From NCBI GenBank assembly GCA_028622995.1, contig JAJQJQ010000021.1, positions 3,658,001 through 3,722,000 of the forward strand: a stretch of 64,000 bases of DNA, read 5' to 3'. The position numbers and the translations under genes were made by a program. This document shows, piece by piece, positions 21,097 through 32,932 of the stretch. Below the pieces are notes generated by a model. It was not told the DNA's origin, made no database searches, and was given only the letters and a program-made list of their open reading frames with translations. Source of the stretch: Panagrolaimus kolymaensis. Taxonomy: Eukaryota > Nematoda > Chromadorea > Rhabditida > Panagrolaimidae. The first letter of the stretch is position 1. Each line of letters opens with the position of its first letter.

Positions 21097-23540
21097 GACT
21101 TTTTTTAACCCTAAAAACCAAAATAATCAAAAATCATAATAATGTTTTTAAAGTACAAAAACAAAAGAGAGCTATATGTACATATGTTAGAAGAAATAAC
21201 CACTTTACACGTACGTATATTTATTTACGTTTATTGACAATTGAGGAACTTAAAAAGTTTTTTCTTTACAAAAGAAAAATAGAGGGAGGCCATAGAAAAG
21301 AAAGAAGCTTTTGTGTTGAAGAACAAAGTCAAACAGAATAATGTTCATGCCTTGTTTTTAAATAATGGTGGTTGTATTTTGTTTTTGCTTACAAAAAAAT
21401 ACAAATGATGAAGATAAATTTTATGTCCTACAAACTATGGATGTTTCAAATGGCGAGAGAGAAAAAGAAGAAGGATTTTATAGAGGAAATAAATAAGGAC
21501 ATTAAAATTTGCCATTTTTATTGAACTTTTTTTAGAACAATAATTTTCGAAGATACTTAAGCCATGTCATAAAGAAAATTTTACATTTTACAAAGTTTTT
21601 TAAATTCCATAAATTCTTTAACCTAAAATTTTTCAGGATAAAATTTTTTTTCTAAAAGTCAAAAAAGTGACGTTAACTGTACAGCCATAAAAAAGGCTCA
21701 ACTTTTTTGTCTCCTAGAACCACTCCTTTGATTAAAAGCTCATTGACACCTTCAACTTTTTCATCCATATTTGGAACGACAACAAAAAAACACGTAAATT
21801 GGTTATGAATCAGAATGCACGCAAAAGACACAAAAGGCTCATACATTCTTTTGTTATTTTTCATAAGAAAATCACATAAATTTCTTTTTTTTGTTAATAA
21901 AATATAGGAAGAATGTCTTTTAAAGGACAAAATGGAGAAGTACCAAATTCGCAATAAGTAACTTCAAAGATTATGTAAAGATACGTCAGCAAAAAAAAAA
22001 AAAACATTTTGAATGATAAAATTCATCCTCCGAACTATTTAGTTTTAAAAATAGTTTTTATTGAATCTTTTAAACTTACTCGAAAAGTGTCATAAAATTT
22101 TTATGCAAAAACTAATCAAAATCTTTTTTACGCATAGTTAAGATAAGCTTCAAAATTGAAGCACAAAAGTGTAAGGAGATGATCACAGTGTTTTGAGTGC
22201 AAAGGTGATCGAGAGAAAAAATGAACTCATTTTGGATTGAACCAAAATCAATCGAAAAAATAATACGTGGAAATTGCAAAAAAAGAAATGAGAAAATCAG
22301 CTTCAGGTCAAAAAAAATTTCGTAAATCAAATGGCATGATACAACAACTCACGTGATTTACATGTAACAAGCCACCTCTAAAGACAGACACATTTTTTAG
22401 TGAAACAAAATTTCATCATCACAAAAATGGAAAAGACTTATTGAAAGTTTAAAAGTCCACCATAATAGTCTTATTAATTTGGATTTATTATTTGGTTGTT
22501 TGATTCTTACAAATTTTTAATAAGTTTGAAAAAGAAGCCAACCAACAAAAAAAAAGCGCCAAAGATGAGAAAATAAAATTACAAAACCAACACAAAAAAT
22601 GACCAAACTAAAAATAGCTTTTATTGTTTTATTCTTTTTTGTTGTTTTACGGTCGTCGTCGTCAGAATCTTCCAAAAACTAATAACAACAACAACAACAA
22701 AGTCCAAAAGCAACTCACTTTTAGTTGCTAATGGCTACGAAAAACAAAAAATTATTCTGGAGGAAGAAGCCATACATAGAAAAAAGATAGGACATAATTT
22801 TGTTATGTTAAATCCCAATAAACATATTTTAAGAAGAACAATAAAAATAATAAGTAAATTTTATCGAAAAATTTAAACAAGATTGGGTAAGAAAGTGATT
22901 TGAGTTACATATTTAGATAAAATTCTTCAGGATGGATGATTTTAAATTTATCAACAAAAACTTTCAATCATAAAAACTATTACCATAAACTTATTTTATG
23001 TGCACCTATTAAATTCACTTTTTTTTAAATATGGATATTATTTCTCTTTTTTAGATCTACTTTAAACTATTCAAAAAAATTGTCCTCAACTAGACTTAAA
23101 CAAGTAGCAGTATTGAAAAAAAAGTAATCAAAGACATACAAAAGCTTGTGCGTTTTTTTACTTGTTCAATCTTCGTTTTTTGTTTGCTTTCATCGATGGA
23201 AATGTTGTGGAGTATGTGTATGTATGTATGTAGACTAGTTAGGTTTGACTGGAACTTTCTTTATTTTTCATCATCACTTTCATCGATAGATGGGAAGGAA
23301 GAAAGCATAAAGTACATAAGAACTAAAAAAAATGAGAGAGAAAAAAAGTCGTCAAAAACTATGAAAGGGTGTTGCAATAAATTTATGTGTGTGGAAGATC
23401 AAAAGTTCAAAATTTTGTTAAAAAAAGAGAGACAAAAAATTAAAGCTATGATTTCATGTTAACTTTTGGTAATTGAGAAAGTATTCTCGCAATCGAATAA
23501 GGACCTAAAAAAATTATCATATTCACGCAATAATTTTACG
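21097..23540. other. Long AT-rich intergenic region, part 2
   Basis: Only short frames with random composition. Contains a CAA repeat near 22683-22700. It could be distal regulatory sequence or introns of an unrecognised gene. Confidence 0.4.
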
Positions 23541-23544
23541 CGAT

Positions 23545-23885
23545 TCCAAAAGCTTACCATTTTTATGAAAAACTTTATCATCCTTCGTTCGAATTGGAGC
23601 TTTGTAAGCTTTTTTTATAACGAAAAAATCAAACAATGAAGTAATAAATTTTCATTTTTTATAATAACCTAGTATTCAATGGCTTTTCCCTTTTCTCCCA
23701 ATCGACTATAAGTTTCACCCAAAAAATAACAATTTGGTTTATAATATGAAGGTCGAATAGCTTCAACTCGACCGAAATGTTTTAAAGCTTCTTGATATGT
23801 TGATGATGGAGGAGTTCGAAATATTGCCTTTGCTGGTAAAGAAGCAAGTAGGCGTGAACTCTTGAAAAATTGATACTGTAGCTGA
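23545..23885 (-). pseudogene. Decayed partial copy of the neighbouring RMD-family gene
   Basis: Minus-strand sequence encodes AKAIFRTPPSSTYQEALKHF, then a segment ending LGEKGKAIEY and a stop. It parallels AKAIFGTPPSSTYEEALRHF and LGQKEKALEYY of the intact gene at 24232-25352. About 70 bp further on, RYKKAYKAPIRTKDDK matches the next exon (YYKKAFYAPIITVDDK). The intact gene's donor (ta|gtaagt) is ctaggt here, and its acceptor tttcag is ttttcg, so the two parts can no longer be spliced as in the parent. The 5' exons are absent. It is probably a truncated tandem duplicate; a short expressed product cannot be excluded. Confidence 0.65.
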
Positions 23886-24231
23886 AATTAACACAATAAA
23901 TCATCCATCAGCAGTAGTTTTGAAGCAACATACAAGTCGTAAAGTCGCTGAATTGTTTGCTTTAAAATTTAATAAACCCATATAAAAAATGGCGTCCACA
24001 TATCCGAAATATTGCGCTTTTCACACCTCATAAATTTAAAAATCACAATACAAAAGTGTTAGAAAGAGAGAAAAATTTATGTCGAAACATTCATAAAATA
24101 TTGTAATTATTAAAACATTTTTATTCAAAATAAATTACATAAATACATAGAATCACAACAGAGTAATACAAAATTCAATAAATAATTAGTTATAATCCTA
24201 CATAATAAGAAATGAGGAGTGGCATTCCCTT

Positions 24232-25352
24232 CTAAGGTTGACGTTCAAGAAGTTTCTTTTCATCATAGCCGTACTTTTTAAGGCATCCAAGAGCCTAGAA
24301 AACAAGAAGATTAGAAAATAATAAAAACACATTAATTAAATATTCTTACCTTTTCATGAGAGTTTTTATCATCCACGGTAATGATAGGAGCATAAAAGGC
24401 TTTCTTATAGCTGAAAATTATGGAATGAGAAAAGTAAAAAAAAAAACATATAAAGACTTACTATTCTAATGCTTTTTCTTTTTGACCAAGACGATCATAA
24501 CTTTCTCCCAGATAAAAACTGTTGGCTTTATAAAAATTGGGTTGAAGTGTTTCAGCTCGTTCGAAATGTCGTAATGCTTCTTCATAAGTTGAGCTTGGTG
24601 GAGTTCCAAAAATAGCTTTTGCAGCTAAACGAGTATAAGATGACATATCAGCAAAAGTAAAATGCCAAACACCAAGAATATGCCATGTTGTTGCATCCAT
24701 AGGATTGATTTCTAGAGCTCTTTCAAGATGAACTTTCATATCATAAGACTTCTTGATTTGAGATTTTGAGCCTTCGAGTTCTCCGACATAATTGATGATG
24801 ATTGCATACCATTTATGTGCACCAAAGCAACCAGGAGCTTCTTCATTTTTTAATGCCTTTTCTGCATATTCAAGAGCTTCTAGAAAGAGTGTCTTTTTTT
24901 CTTCTTTGTTTAAAGCTATTTTTGCTTTTTCAGCTAAAACACGAGCAAGGCGCCAAAGTAATTCTGGATTTGTTGTTCTTTCAAATCTAAAAACTACAAC
25001 GTAAAAATCAAACAACAATAAATAGTAAGACAAACCTTCGCAAAACTCCCCAACAATTATCAATCATGTAATTATCATAGAATATATCAGCTTCACGAAT
25101 AAAAAGTTCAGGTGATTTTTCTGTGCCAGCTTTGGCATCCTTTTCTTTACTACTTGAACCAAAAAGGCTTAATGCTAAAGTTGTTGAACCGGTGAAATAA
25201 GCAAAATTGCGACGAACATTTTTCTAAAAAGATGAAAGTGAAATTAGTTAGTCTTTATTTTTTCATTTTATTACCTGTGCAAAATTTCGTCTTGATAGTA
25301 CTGCAAAAGCACGGAATTGAGGGTTAACGCGTTGATAAATATATCGGAACAT
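24232..25352 (-). CDS. Regulator of microtubule dynamics (RMD/RMDN) family protein
   Basis: Five exons (25352-25275, 25223-25036, 24986-24462, 24410-24350, 24294-24232) give 304 residues. Exon 3 holds TPR-like helical repeats (LLWRLARVLAEKA, LERALEINPMDATTWHILG, EEALRHFERAETLQPNFYKA). This order and the GVWHFTFADMS region match the RMD-1/RMDN1 family, linked in C. elegans and human cells to microtubules and, for RMDN1/3, mitochondria. The basic, Arg-rich N-terminus (RRNFAQ, RRNFAY) could be a mitochondrial targeting signal, which is inference. A damaged copy lies just downstream. Confidence 0.85.
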
Positions 25353-25833
25353 CTTATCACCTCAGAATTTGTAGTAATAAAGAAGTAATAAACCAATCAC
25401 TTTTGTTTTTGAACACTTGAATGAAGAGAAAAAAATGCTCAGGAAAAAACAATTTAAATACCTTTTTGTTCTTAACACGAAAACATTTTCTTGTGAAATG
25501 ACTATGGTGGACTTAAAAAAAATCGAGCTGCTGAATGATTGCAAAAAAATGCTAAACCTTTGAACATTTTCCTTCTCTTTTCCATATATTTTCTCAATTT
25601 TGATGACATTTTTTGCTATTACGAGTTTATCAATGCATTTATCAAACCTTCCAGGCTTTGATTTTACACAGAATTTACGTTTATTTCCGCCTTTTCTCCT
25701 TTCCTTTATCCTTCACAAAATTGTTAATCGAGTTATAACTTTATTTTTCGTTTTTCCTTTTTTCATATGCTTTGTATCGTTCATTTCTTACGATTTTATT
25801 TTAGTGCTCTGAGTCTACTCGCCTTTCTCAATC
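25353..25833. promoter_or_regulatory. Divergent promoter region between the RMD gene and rps-29
   Basis: About 480 bp separates two genes transcribed outward. The rps-29 side is pyrimidine-rich (tttttcgtttttccttttttc), as is common at ribosomal-protein gene starts. An acceptor-like ttattttag lies about 30 nt before the rps-29 ATG. Confidence 0.4.
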
Positions 25834-26004
25834 ATGGGATTCGAAAATCAATGGTTCTCTCATCCACGTAAATTCGGTCCTGGCTCTCGTTCATGCCGCG
25901 TATGCTCTAATCATCATGGTCTTATCCGTAAATATGGTCTCAACATGTGCCGTCGTTGTTTCCGCGAATATTCAGCCGATATTGGATTCAAGAAGCTCGA
26001 CTAA
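25834..26004 (+). CDS. rps-29: 40S ribosomal protein S29 (uS14)
   Basis: A single-exon frame of 56 residues, exactly the family length. The C21-x2-C24 ... C39-x2-C42 zinc site is intact (SCRVC and MCRRC), and the sequence begins [18 protein letters not shown] and ends DIGFKKLD as in other animals. It is part of the small-subunit head near the mRNA channel. AATAAA lies at 26067-26072. The next gene starts 180 bp downstream with an acceptor (cttttag) immediately before its ATG, so the two may form an operon. Confidence 0.97.
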   Translation: MGFENQWFSHPRKFGPGSRSCRVCSNHHGLIRKYGLNMCRRCFREYSADIGFKKLD

Positions 26005-26184
26005 AACCCATTACTTTTGGACGTGTTGTTAACTTTTTGTTCATTATGTTTTTATGATTAAGCGTCAATAAATTTGTTATAAGATTTTTTTGTTATGTTT
26101 ATGTTTAAGCGGAGTTTTCCCTGCTCAAAAAATACTTTAATAAATGTTTTGTTTTTGCCTATTACGAATTTATGCTTTTAGGTT

Positions 26185-28361
26185 ATGGCTATCAAACGTG
26201 TAAAACGTGCTGGACCTAAAATTGGTGTTAAAAAGACGATTGTCAAAAAAGAAGTCAAATCTGATGATTCGATAAAACGCGTTTCATTTGCCGAGAAGCT
26301 GACTCATTCTAAAGTGATCGAAGAAGAAGTCAATGTATCTCAAAACTTTGATGCTACACCATCTAAAAGCATATTGAAAACAAGAAAGCGTGTAGCAGAG
26401 AATGATAAAAATGGATCTCCTGTCATTAAAGTTCGAGCAACTTTGTCTGAAAAGGAAAACCATATGCCAACTAAAAATGCTCTTGCACCTGGCGTTTCGA
26501 AGAAGCGGGCTTCTCAAAAATTTACCAAGACTGATAGTGGTAAAAAGAAGTTGATCGTTAAGAAATCTATCAAAGAAAAGTTGCTTGCGATGACTCCTCA
26601 AGATCGCAAAGCGTTTATCAGAGAACTCAAATCAAAGTCAAAACCTCATTTTGAACTAGCTTCAGAATTGAAAGTTTATTGGGAAAAGCTTCGAAGGTTA
26701 GTTTTTGATTTGAATAACTCATCTTACTCTTACATTTTAGCTCCAAAACACCGGAATCTGTCAAAGAAGGAGCTATTGAAAAGATGTGCTCGCTGATCAA
26801 AGGAAATGCTGCTAAAATTATTTATGCTCACGACACTAGTCGTGTTTTCGAATGCTTAATAGCTCTCAAACGCGACGATATTCGTGATATGCTTTTCAAT
26901 GAATTACAACCTGAAATTGTAAAGATGACAAAATCCAAATATGCTCGATACTTCATTCTTCGTATGCTTAAATATGGTACTCCTGAACATCGTGAAAAGG
27001 TGTTTGAAGCCTTCGAAGGTCATTACACATCAATTTTCCGAGTTCAATGGGCTGCTGATGTGCTTGAAAGTGCATATTCTGATTATGCTAGCTGTGCTCG
27101 TCGAAATTCTATTGTATGCGAATTTTATGGAAAAGAATATGTTTATATGAAGAAAACTGGCGCTGAAATCCCTAACATTCAAAAGATCCTGACTCTCGAC
27201 AGACAGCGTCAAATTGAAGTAGCAAGCTCTTTGTATGAATCTCTTGATAATGCTGTTGTTAAGTATGTTTTTTCACCTCTCTCATTTTTTCATAACTCAC
27301 CGTACACATAATTTTAGGGGCCAGCTTAAACATTCTTTAACACATCGGTTGCTTTATGAATTCTTCATGGTTACTACAAAAGATCTTCGAACTGAAATGA
27401 TCGACCTTTTGAAAGATAATGTACCTCAATTTTGTCATACACGCGAAGGTTCTCGTGCTGCTCTTCAATGTGTTTGGCACGGAAATGCTAAAGAACGCAA
27501 AATTATTGTAAAGAGTTTCAAAGATTTGGTTATCAACTCTGTCAAAGATGAATTTGCTCATCGAGTACTCATGGCTATTTTTGATGCTGTTGATGATACT
27601 ACTTTAGTCAATAAAGTTATTACAAAGGTAAATTTGAATGTTTCAACTTTTTAAAGCTAACATTGTTTCGATTATAGGAAATTGGAAATTATATCGGTGA
27701 TATTATGTTTGAAAAATATGGTCAATGGATCTTGCATTACATCGTTCATCCGCGTGATTATCGAACGTTTCACAAATCAACAACTGATATTCTCGAAGAA
27801 GGTGATAAAAACGCTCATACAAAGAAAGCTGCTGGTGAACGATATCGTGAAATCTTTGACTATTTGAAGAAACCTATGTTAACTTACATGGCAGCAAACA
27901 TGGAATCTCTACTGTTCAATAAGCTTACAAGTACTTTAGTACTTAATGTTCTCGAACCTCCTGTAGATAATGAACCATTCAATCGCGAAATTGACGATGA
28001 AGATAAAGCTGCATGTTTTCAAGCTATTGCTGAAGTTATGGGAAAAGAATTTGTTCCATACAATCTCGAAGGTGATACTCATGCCATTGAAGGAGGTCCT
28101 GCTCGGTTTACACTTACCAACCTATTAAAACGTGATCATTTACAAGGAAATGTCAAATTATCTGATTACCTTGCTGATCTTCCATCTGATCATTTAGGCT
28201 CGTTTATTGCTCTCAATAATGGATGCTTCGTACTTCGTAACATGATTAAAAGTGGATCAGAAAAAGCAAAATGTGCTGTTGAAAAGGCTGCAAACATGAA
28301 AGCTCTGAAGAAATCTCCTCACATTGGTGCAAAGCATTTGATAGAAGAACTTCAAAAATAA
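26185..28361 (+). CDS. PUM3: Puf6/PUM3-type pumilio-repeat nucleolar protein
   Basis: Four exons (26185-26696, 26741-27262, 27318-27627, 27678-28361) give 675 residues. The N-terminus is Lys-rich, fitting nucleolar targeting. Pumilio-like repeats follow (AAKIIYAHDTSRVFECLIAL, KYARYFILRMLKYGTPEHR, HTREGSRAALQCVWHGNAKE), and the C-terminal CPL region contains GQWILHYIVHPRD and GCFVLRNMIKSG. This is the divergent Puf-A/Puf6/Penguin group, which acts in 60S ribosome biogenesis, not the 3' UTR-binding PUF group. Pairing with rps-29 in a likely operon fits a ribosome-related role. AATAAA lies at 28408-28413. Confidence 0.9.
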
Positions 28362-28593
28362 TTTTTATGTTGTTATTATTTTATTGTTTGTTGAGTTTGG
28401 ATTTTTGAATAAATCATTTATAAAAAACACTTTGAATGTCTTACTTATTCTTGCTTTTTGTAATTTAGTAGCAGTTGTTCAACGGAAAATATCTTCCATT
28501 TATAAAAATTTATTACACACCACCGAGGAATCCAACCTTCCCAAAATCGCTGTTGTTGTTGTTCTTTTCGATCTTCTAATAAGCTATTTTTTA

Positions 28594-28868
28594 GGCCAAC
28601 AAACCTCTTGACAAGTCTGAGAAGCCGAAGATAATTGCTCGTGGTGAAAAAGCCGTATGTTTTATCTTTCACCTATTTATAATTTCATTTTTTAGAACTC
28701 ATCGCTGAAGGTAAAATCAAAAGAGGCAAGACCGATTATCCTACCATGGACGATGTGATGCCTGATTGGGATTCTGATAAAGAAAAAGGTGGAGGAAAAA
28801 AGAATGGCTCACAGCAAGCTTCAGTGCAAAGAACAAATTTGTCCGAAAAGAAAGATGATATTGCTTGA
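28594..28868 (+). CDS. Small gene or gene fragment, start unresolved
   Basis: After an acceptor (ctattttttag) at 28593, a frame reads ANKPLDKSEKPKIIAR. Splicing at a gtgaaa donor (28646) to the acceptor tttttttag (28695) continues ELIAEGKIKRGKTDYPTM and an acidic/Lys-rich tail ending KKDDIA and a stop at 28868. I could not find an in-frame ATG upstream; the first internal Met would give only about 40 residues. AT-rich UTR and AATAAA signals follow near 28903. Family not recognised. Confidence 0.35.
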
Positions 28869-29264
28869 ATCTTCATTTTTTGTATTATGTCTTAGTAATG
28901 GATAAATAAATATTGTAATTGTAAACTTTTGTGTGCTTATTTTGATATTAGTATCTTCATCTTACAAACAAACACCTATAATTAACAGGATCATAAACTT
29001 TTTCTAATTGAATAAAGCATAAATTAGAAAGCGGTAGATTGGGTTTGATGGACTTCTTTCTTTAATTTCACTTTTTTTCGTTATCTAATTATCTGAGCTT
29101 GTTGAATAATACCTATTAAAATTCTTACAAACTTTATTCATTTATAAAAATTAATTAAACACTATCGAAGATTTTAACTTTCAAAAAATCGCACGCAAAA
29201 ACAGCGAAAAATGTGAACAAAAAATATTCTCTTTCTTTTCTTTTGGATTAAAAATGTGAGTGGT

Positions 29265-29313
29265 CGCCGGGTGTTGTGGCGAGCATTTGTAAACTGCAAT
29301 TTGCACGCCGGCG
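29265..29313. other. GC-rich inverted repeat
   Basis: CGCCGGGTG at 29265-29273 pairs with CACgCCGGCG at 29304-29313 (nine pairs, one bulged G) around a loop of about 30 nt. Such GC-rich pairing is rare in the surrounding AT-rich DNA. It could be part of a structured RNA or a transposon remnant. Confidence 0.4.
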
Positions 29314-29522
29314 TCAGCTACGAATAAAAAGTTAAGAGAAATTCTAAAGAATCTGCATTTCTCACAGTGTTTGTGGTTCACTGTTAGCCAATTCTTCGGA
29401 AATGGTAACGTCCCACTTATTCGTAGTTGTAATGTTAACTATGAGGTTGCCGCAAACCTACAGCTGGTGTTTACTGAACCGAGTTTTTACCTTAAATATC
29501 TTGGATAAATCAGAACACTGGA

Positions 29523-29548
29523 AAAACCCGATCTTAGGATCCGGTTTT
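29523..29548. other. Hairpin with 11-position stem
   Basis: AAAACCCGATC, loop ttag, GATCCGGTTTT. Ten of eleven positions pair, with one C-C mismatch. It lies about 210 bp from the other GC-rich inverted repeat. Function unknown. Confidence 0.45.
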
Positions 29549-30079
29549 CTCAGACTAAGCGGCCGGTCAAATTTGAACCGAGGACTTTTTGCAAAAAAAA
29601 AAATCATTTTTTACCATATTCTGAAAGTTTCATACTTATAAACCTTCAAAATGGCTAAGTTTTCTTATTAAATGTTTACTCATTAGGTATTTCATACTCC
29701 TCCCAAAGATGCAGCAACGTCTCTCTATTTTACAAACTTAAGTTTTTCGAAATCCCAATACAGCCGAGCAGCTACAACAACAAAGCAAGAAAGATTGTTG
29801 AACATTTCATTTCGCTGAGAGGTCCAGAATTTAGTTAATTTTTCTTTGAGAGCTTTTTCGATATGGAATGAAGAATCAGTGATTTTATGCTTACTCTTAT
29901 ATTGGCCAGAATAATTTTTACGAGGTCGAAGAACAATGAATTAATTATTAATAATTCATCAAGCAGCAAGAACAGTAATTATTGTTTATAAAGAAAATAA
30001 GCTTTATTATCAAATTTACATAAAAACTCAACAAAAAACAAACAAAATGAAAGAATACCCAAAAAAAAATAATAACGAT

Positions 30080-31533
30080 TCAACCCGATTGTGCACAATC
30101 TTTTTCTTTTAATATCTTTTGATAATCATAATAAGCAGTGAAGAAATGTTCCACTTTACCCAGCAAAAACATATTATCTTGTTGATTTTGATTTTCTATC
30201 AAATTTGATGAAACAGGTGGACGAGATTTATCTTCTGATTCAGATTCAAAAATAGCACCAACATGAGTATCATGATTTCGTGTTGACATGCAAACATTTA
30301 GGACTCGATTACCAATACGCAGAACAACTTTTCCACTTTTGAGAATTTGTAATTTACCAAAAGGTTTATCAGAAGAAAATTGAGTCAAGCAATGATACTT
30401 TGGTTTGCTAATTTTGATTGCTTGAGATTTGGCTGTTACCATTCCAACATTTTCAGCTTCCTAAAAGTTTTTATATTATGGTTAACAAAATGGGCAATGG
30501 AAGCAGCAAACACTTACAGATTTAGCAACATTTTGTTTTGAAATTTCGATATCATTCCAATCATCATCATCATTTGCTTCACAATTGGATATAGCTCGTA
30601 ATGAATTTGGTATTTGAATTGAAAATAGTCGTTTAAATATATGATGTTTTTCAAAAATTTCAGTAAGCACTCGACCAGCAACTTTTGAGCATGCTTCTGT
30701 TCCACGAAATTGTTGATGAATGGAAGCGGATGTAAATGTCATAGGTCTAAAATATACGGCATTCAAATAAGTTAAAGTTGATTAATGCAACTTACGGTTT
30801 AGGTTTAATCTTTCGGAATTGAGGTTCAGCAAGAGGCAATTGAGTTCGAGCAAATTTGTTCAAATAATGAAGAGGTTGAGCACGAGGAATAGGAAGAACG
30901 ACGCAAACTTTGTCTGAAGTTTTTTCATAGTCGCCAATGACTCGAGTTTGTTTATTGAATTGTCCACTTTCCCAAATATCTTTGTATCCATCAATAGGAG
31001 CTTCTTCTTTTTTCCTAATTATCATTGGACGAATTTGTAATTGAGTTAAAATTCCATCAGGAGATGTTTCAGACAAATCTTCCATTTCAATATCATCATC
31101 AGAAGCTTTTTGATTTTCTTTCGGTGCAGCAGCTGTTGATCGAATTTTTGGTTGAACTTTTTGTGCTGATTCTGTTGTTTTCTTTGATATTGTCTTTGGT
31201 GAAACAAGTGGCATATCATTTTCAGCTTCAATAATATTCCCCAAAATTTCTTCCGTTCCTAAAAATCATGGTTCTTGTTAAAAGCGATATACAAAACAAA
31301 CAAAAAAGCATACCAGTTTGAACAATTTTTGGTCGATTGCTACGTGATGGTGCAGTTCGTGGTGCAAATCCAGCTTCAACATTTGAGAGAACAATTCTAT
31401 CACCAAATCGTGGAGCAGCAGTGGTGGAAGACGAACTTCCTTCACCTCGTCCGCGTCCACGTCCACGCCCGCGGCTTCTTCCACTACCTCGGCTGCCTCT
31501 TCCACGTCCACCTCTGGCAGCTGGTTGGTTCAT
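30080..31533 (-). CDS. POLR3D: RNA polymerase III subunit RPC4 (POLR3D)
   Basis: Four exons (31533-31314, 31258-30796, 30746-30518, 30460-30080) give 430 residues. The N-terminus is an Arg/Gly-rich tract, as in other RPC4 proteins. The conserved part is the C-terminus: FGKLQILKSGKVVLRIGNRV, then LLGKVEHFF. This region forms the TFIIF-like module with RPC5, acting in Pol III initiation, termination and reinitiation. The start at 31533 follows an acceptor-like cattttcag; an in-frame alternative lies slightly upstream. The gene starts 333 bp after the stop of cardiolipin synthase on the same strand, so they may be co-transcribed. Confidence 0.85.
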
Positions 31534-31866
31534 CTTACCTGAAAATGAAGCAATCAATCAAAAATAAGCATATAATTTTTTTAAAGTGTTAAAAAGAATT
31601 TTAAGAAATGATGCAAGCATGAGTAACAACGAAAAAATTTGATTTTTTTTGTATCAAAGTCTAGACTGCATTGCAAAAACCTCCTTTCAAAACTTTCTTG
31701 TAACGAACTCTCGATGAAAAAAAGGTAATAATTTCCGAATTTTTAACGGTTGCAATAAAAAAGGTTTATTATAAAAGAATATAAAATTTATACATAAGAA
31801 ATATTTTTAAGTAAGAAAATTTGTACAATAAAATACTAAAAAACAAAAGGCAGTTAAAAACATTTT
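31534..31866. other. Intercistronic spacer between cardiolipin synthase and RPC4
   Basis: 333 bp, AT-rich. On the minus strand it contains an AATAAA (plus-strand tttatt near 31762) for the upstream gene and a pyrimidine-rich acceptor just before RPC4, the layout seen in nematode operons. Confidence 0.45.
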
Positions 31867-32932
31867 TCACTTTTTCTTCTTGTTTGCTTGTTGTTCTTCA
31901 GTTTCTATTTTTGGAACTTTCACCATTGCACCACCTCCGATATATTGAAGACCCGAAATGACAGTAGTAGCAGCAGTTAGACCTCTGAAAAATAATGGTT
32001 TTAGCGAGATATTAAACAAAGTTACAAACAAACCGTAAAGCAATTAAAGCAGGATGTCCAACAAAGCCAAATACAGGTGAAGCGAGGCTGAAGGTTACAA
32101 GTGATAATTGTAAAGCGGTGTTTATCTAAAGAATGAAGTTGAAGAAACAATGATAAAATTATTCAAATACTTTGCTGGTTAATGTTGGAACAACTCGAAT
32201 ACTTGAAACTGAAGGATCAAAGAATCGTTTAAAAGTTAATGGAGGTTCAAGAATTTGATATCGTTGATAAAAGCCACCACCAACAAGTAAAACATCTCGA
32301 AGCAAAATCAACGCCGTAAGAGCAACTAAAAATGGAAGATTATTAATGTATTGGAAGATTCAAAAAAGGACAAACCTGGAATCAAATGGACGTATGTTAG
32401 AGTAACAAACAACGTGCTTACTAAAAGTTTATCAGCAACAGGATCCAACATTGTACCAAGCAAAGATCTTTGTGATTCGTACCTTCTAGCAATAAAACCA
32501 TCAAGCTGGAAAATTTCTTCATATTATTTATACAAGAAGCAACAAGAAAATCATACTAAATCAGTTATTCCAGCGATAGTAAATAAGATGCAAGCAGGCA
32601 TAAATTGACTTTGTACTACCAAATATCCAATTACTGGTGTCATACATATCCTGAAAATTGTCCATTTATTTACCATTATGAATTACAAAAACATACCTCA
32701 AAACGCAAAGTCCATTTGGAATGGTCATAATGTTATCCTTCACTCTTTCACCAAAAGCCGCTTGTGGATTTTTTGGTCGATCAACGCCACCAGCTGTTGT
32801 GCTTGTGGTTCTTATAACCATAAAAGTTTTTATAAACTTTGATTGTTTGTTTATATTTCGATGGAAGAGCGAAGCATACAAAAAAGGGTTTATGGCTTTT
32901 GTTGTTGTTCTATAAAACTTTGAGAAAGACAT
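31867..32932 (-). CDS. CRLS1: Cardiolipin synthase (CDP-alcohol phosphatidyltransferase type)
   Basis: Six exons (32932-32697, 32650-32557, 32505-32376, 32325-32171, 32125-32034, 31984-31867) give 274 residues. The CDP-alcohol phosphotransferase signature is intact: D109-x2-D112-G-x2-A-R, then G127-x3-D131-x3-D135 ([10 protein letters not shown] and [10 protein letters not shown]). Several hydrophobic segments follow. The N-terminus is basic and hydroxylated ([17 protein letters not shown]), fitting mitochondrial import. The enzyme joins phosphatidylglycerol and CDP-diacylglycerol into cardiolipin in the inner mitochondrial membrane. The C-terminus ends in a Lys run. Confidence 0.93.

Larger units (their letters stand above)
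28869..30079. other. Intergenic region with a GC-richer structured island
   Basis: Mostly AT-rich, but about 29240-29600 is GC-richer and contains two strong inverted repeats (listed separately). No coding frame is convincing. Confidence 0.45.

Noticed and set aside
21673..21954. Minus-strand open frame of 93 codons
   Set aside because: Random-looking composition and no splice or start context.
23148..23462. Plus-strand open frame of 104 codons
   Set aside because: Low-complexity composition in AT-rich intergenic DNA.
29555..29585. B-box-like sequence (minus strand GGTTCAAAT) suggesting a tRNA
   Set aside because: No A box or stems at the right distance.
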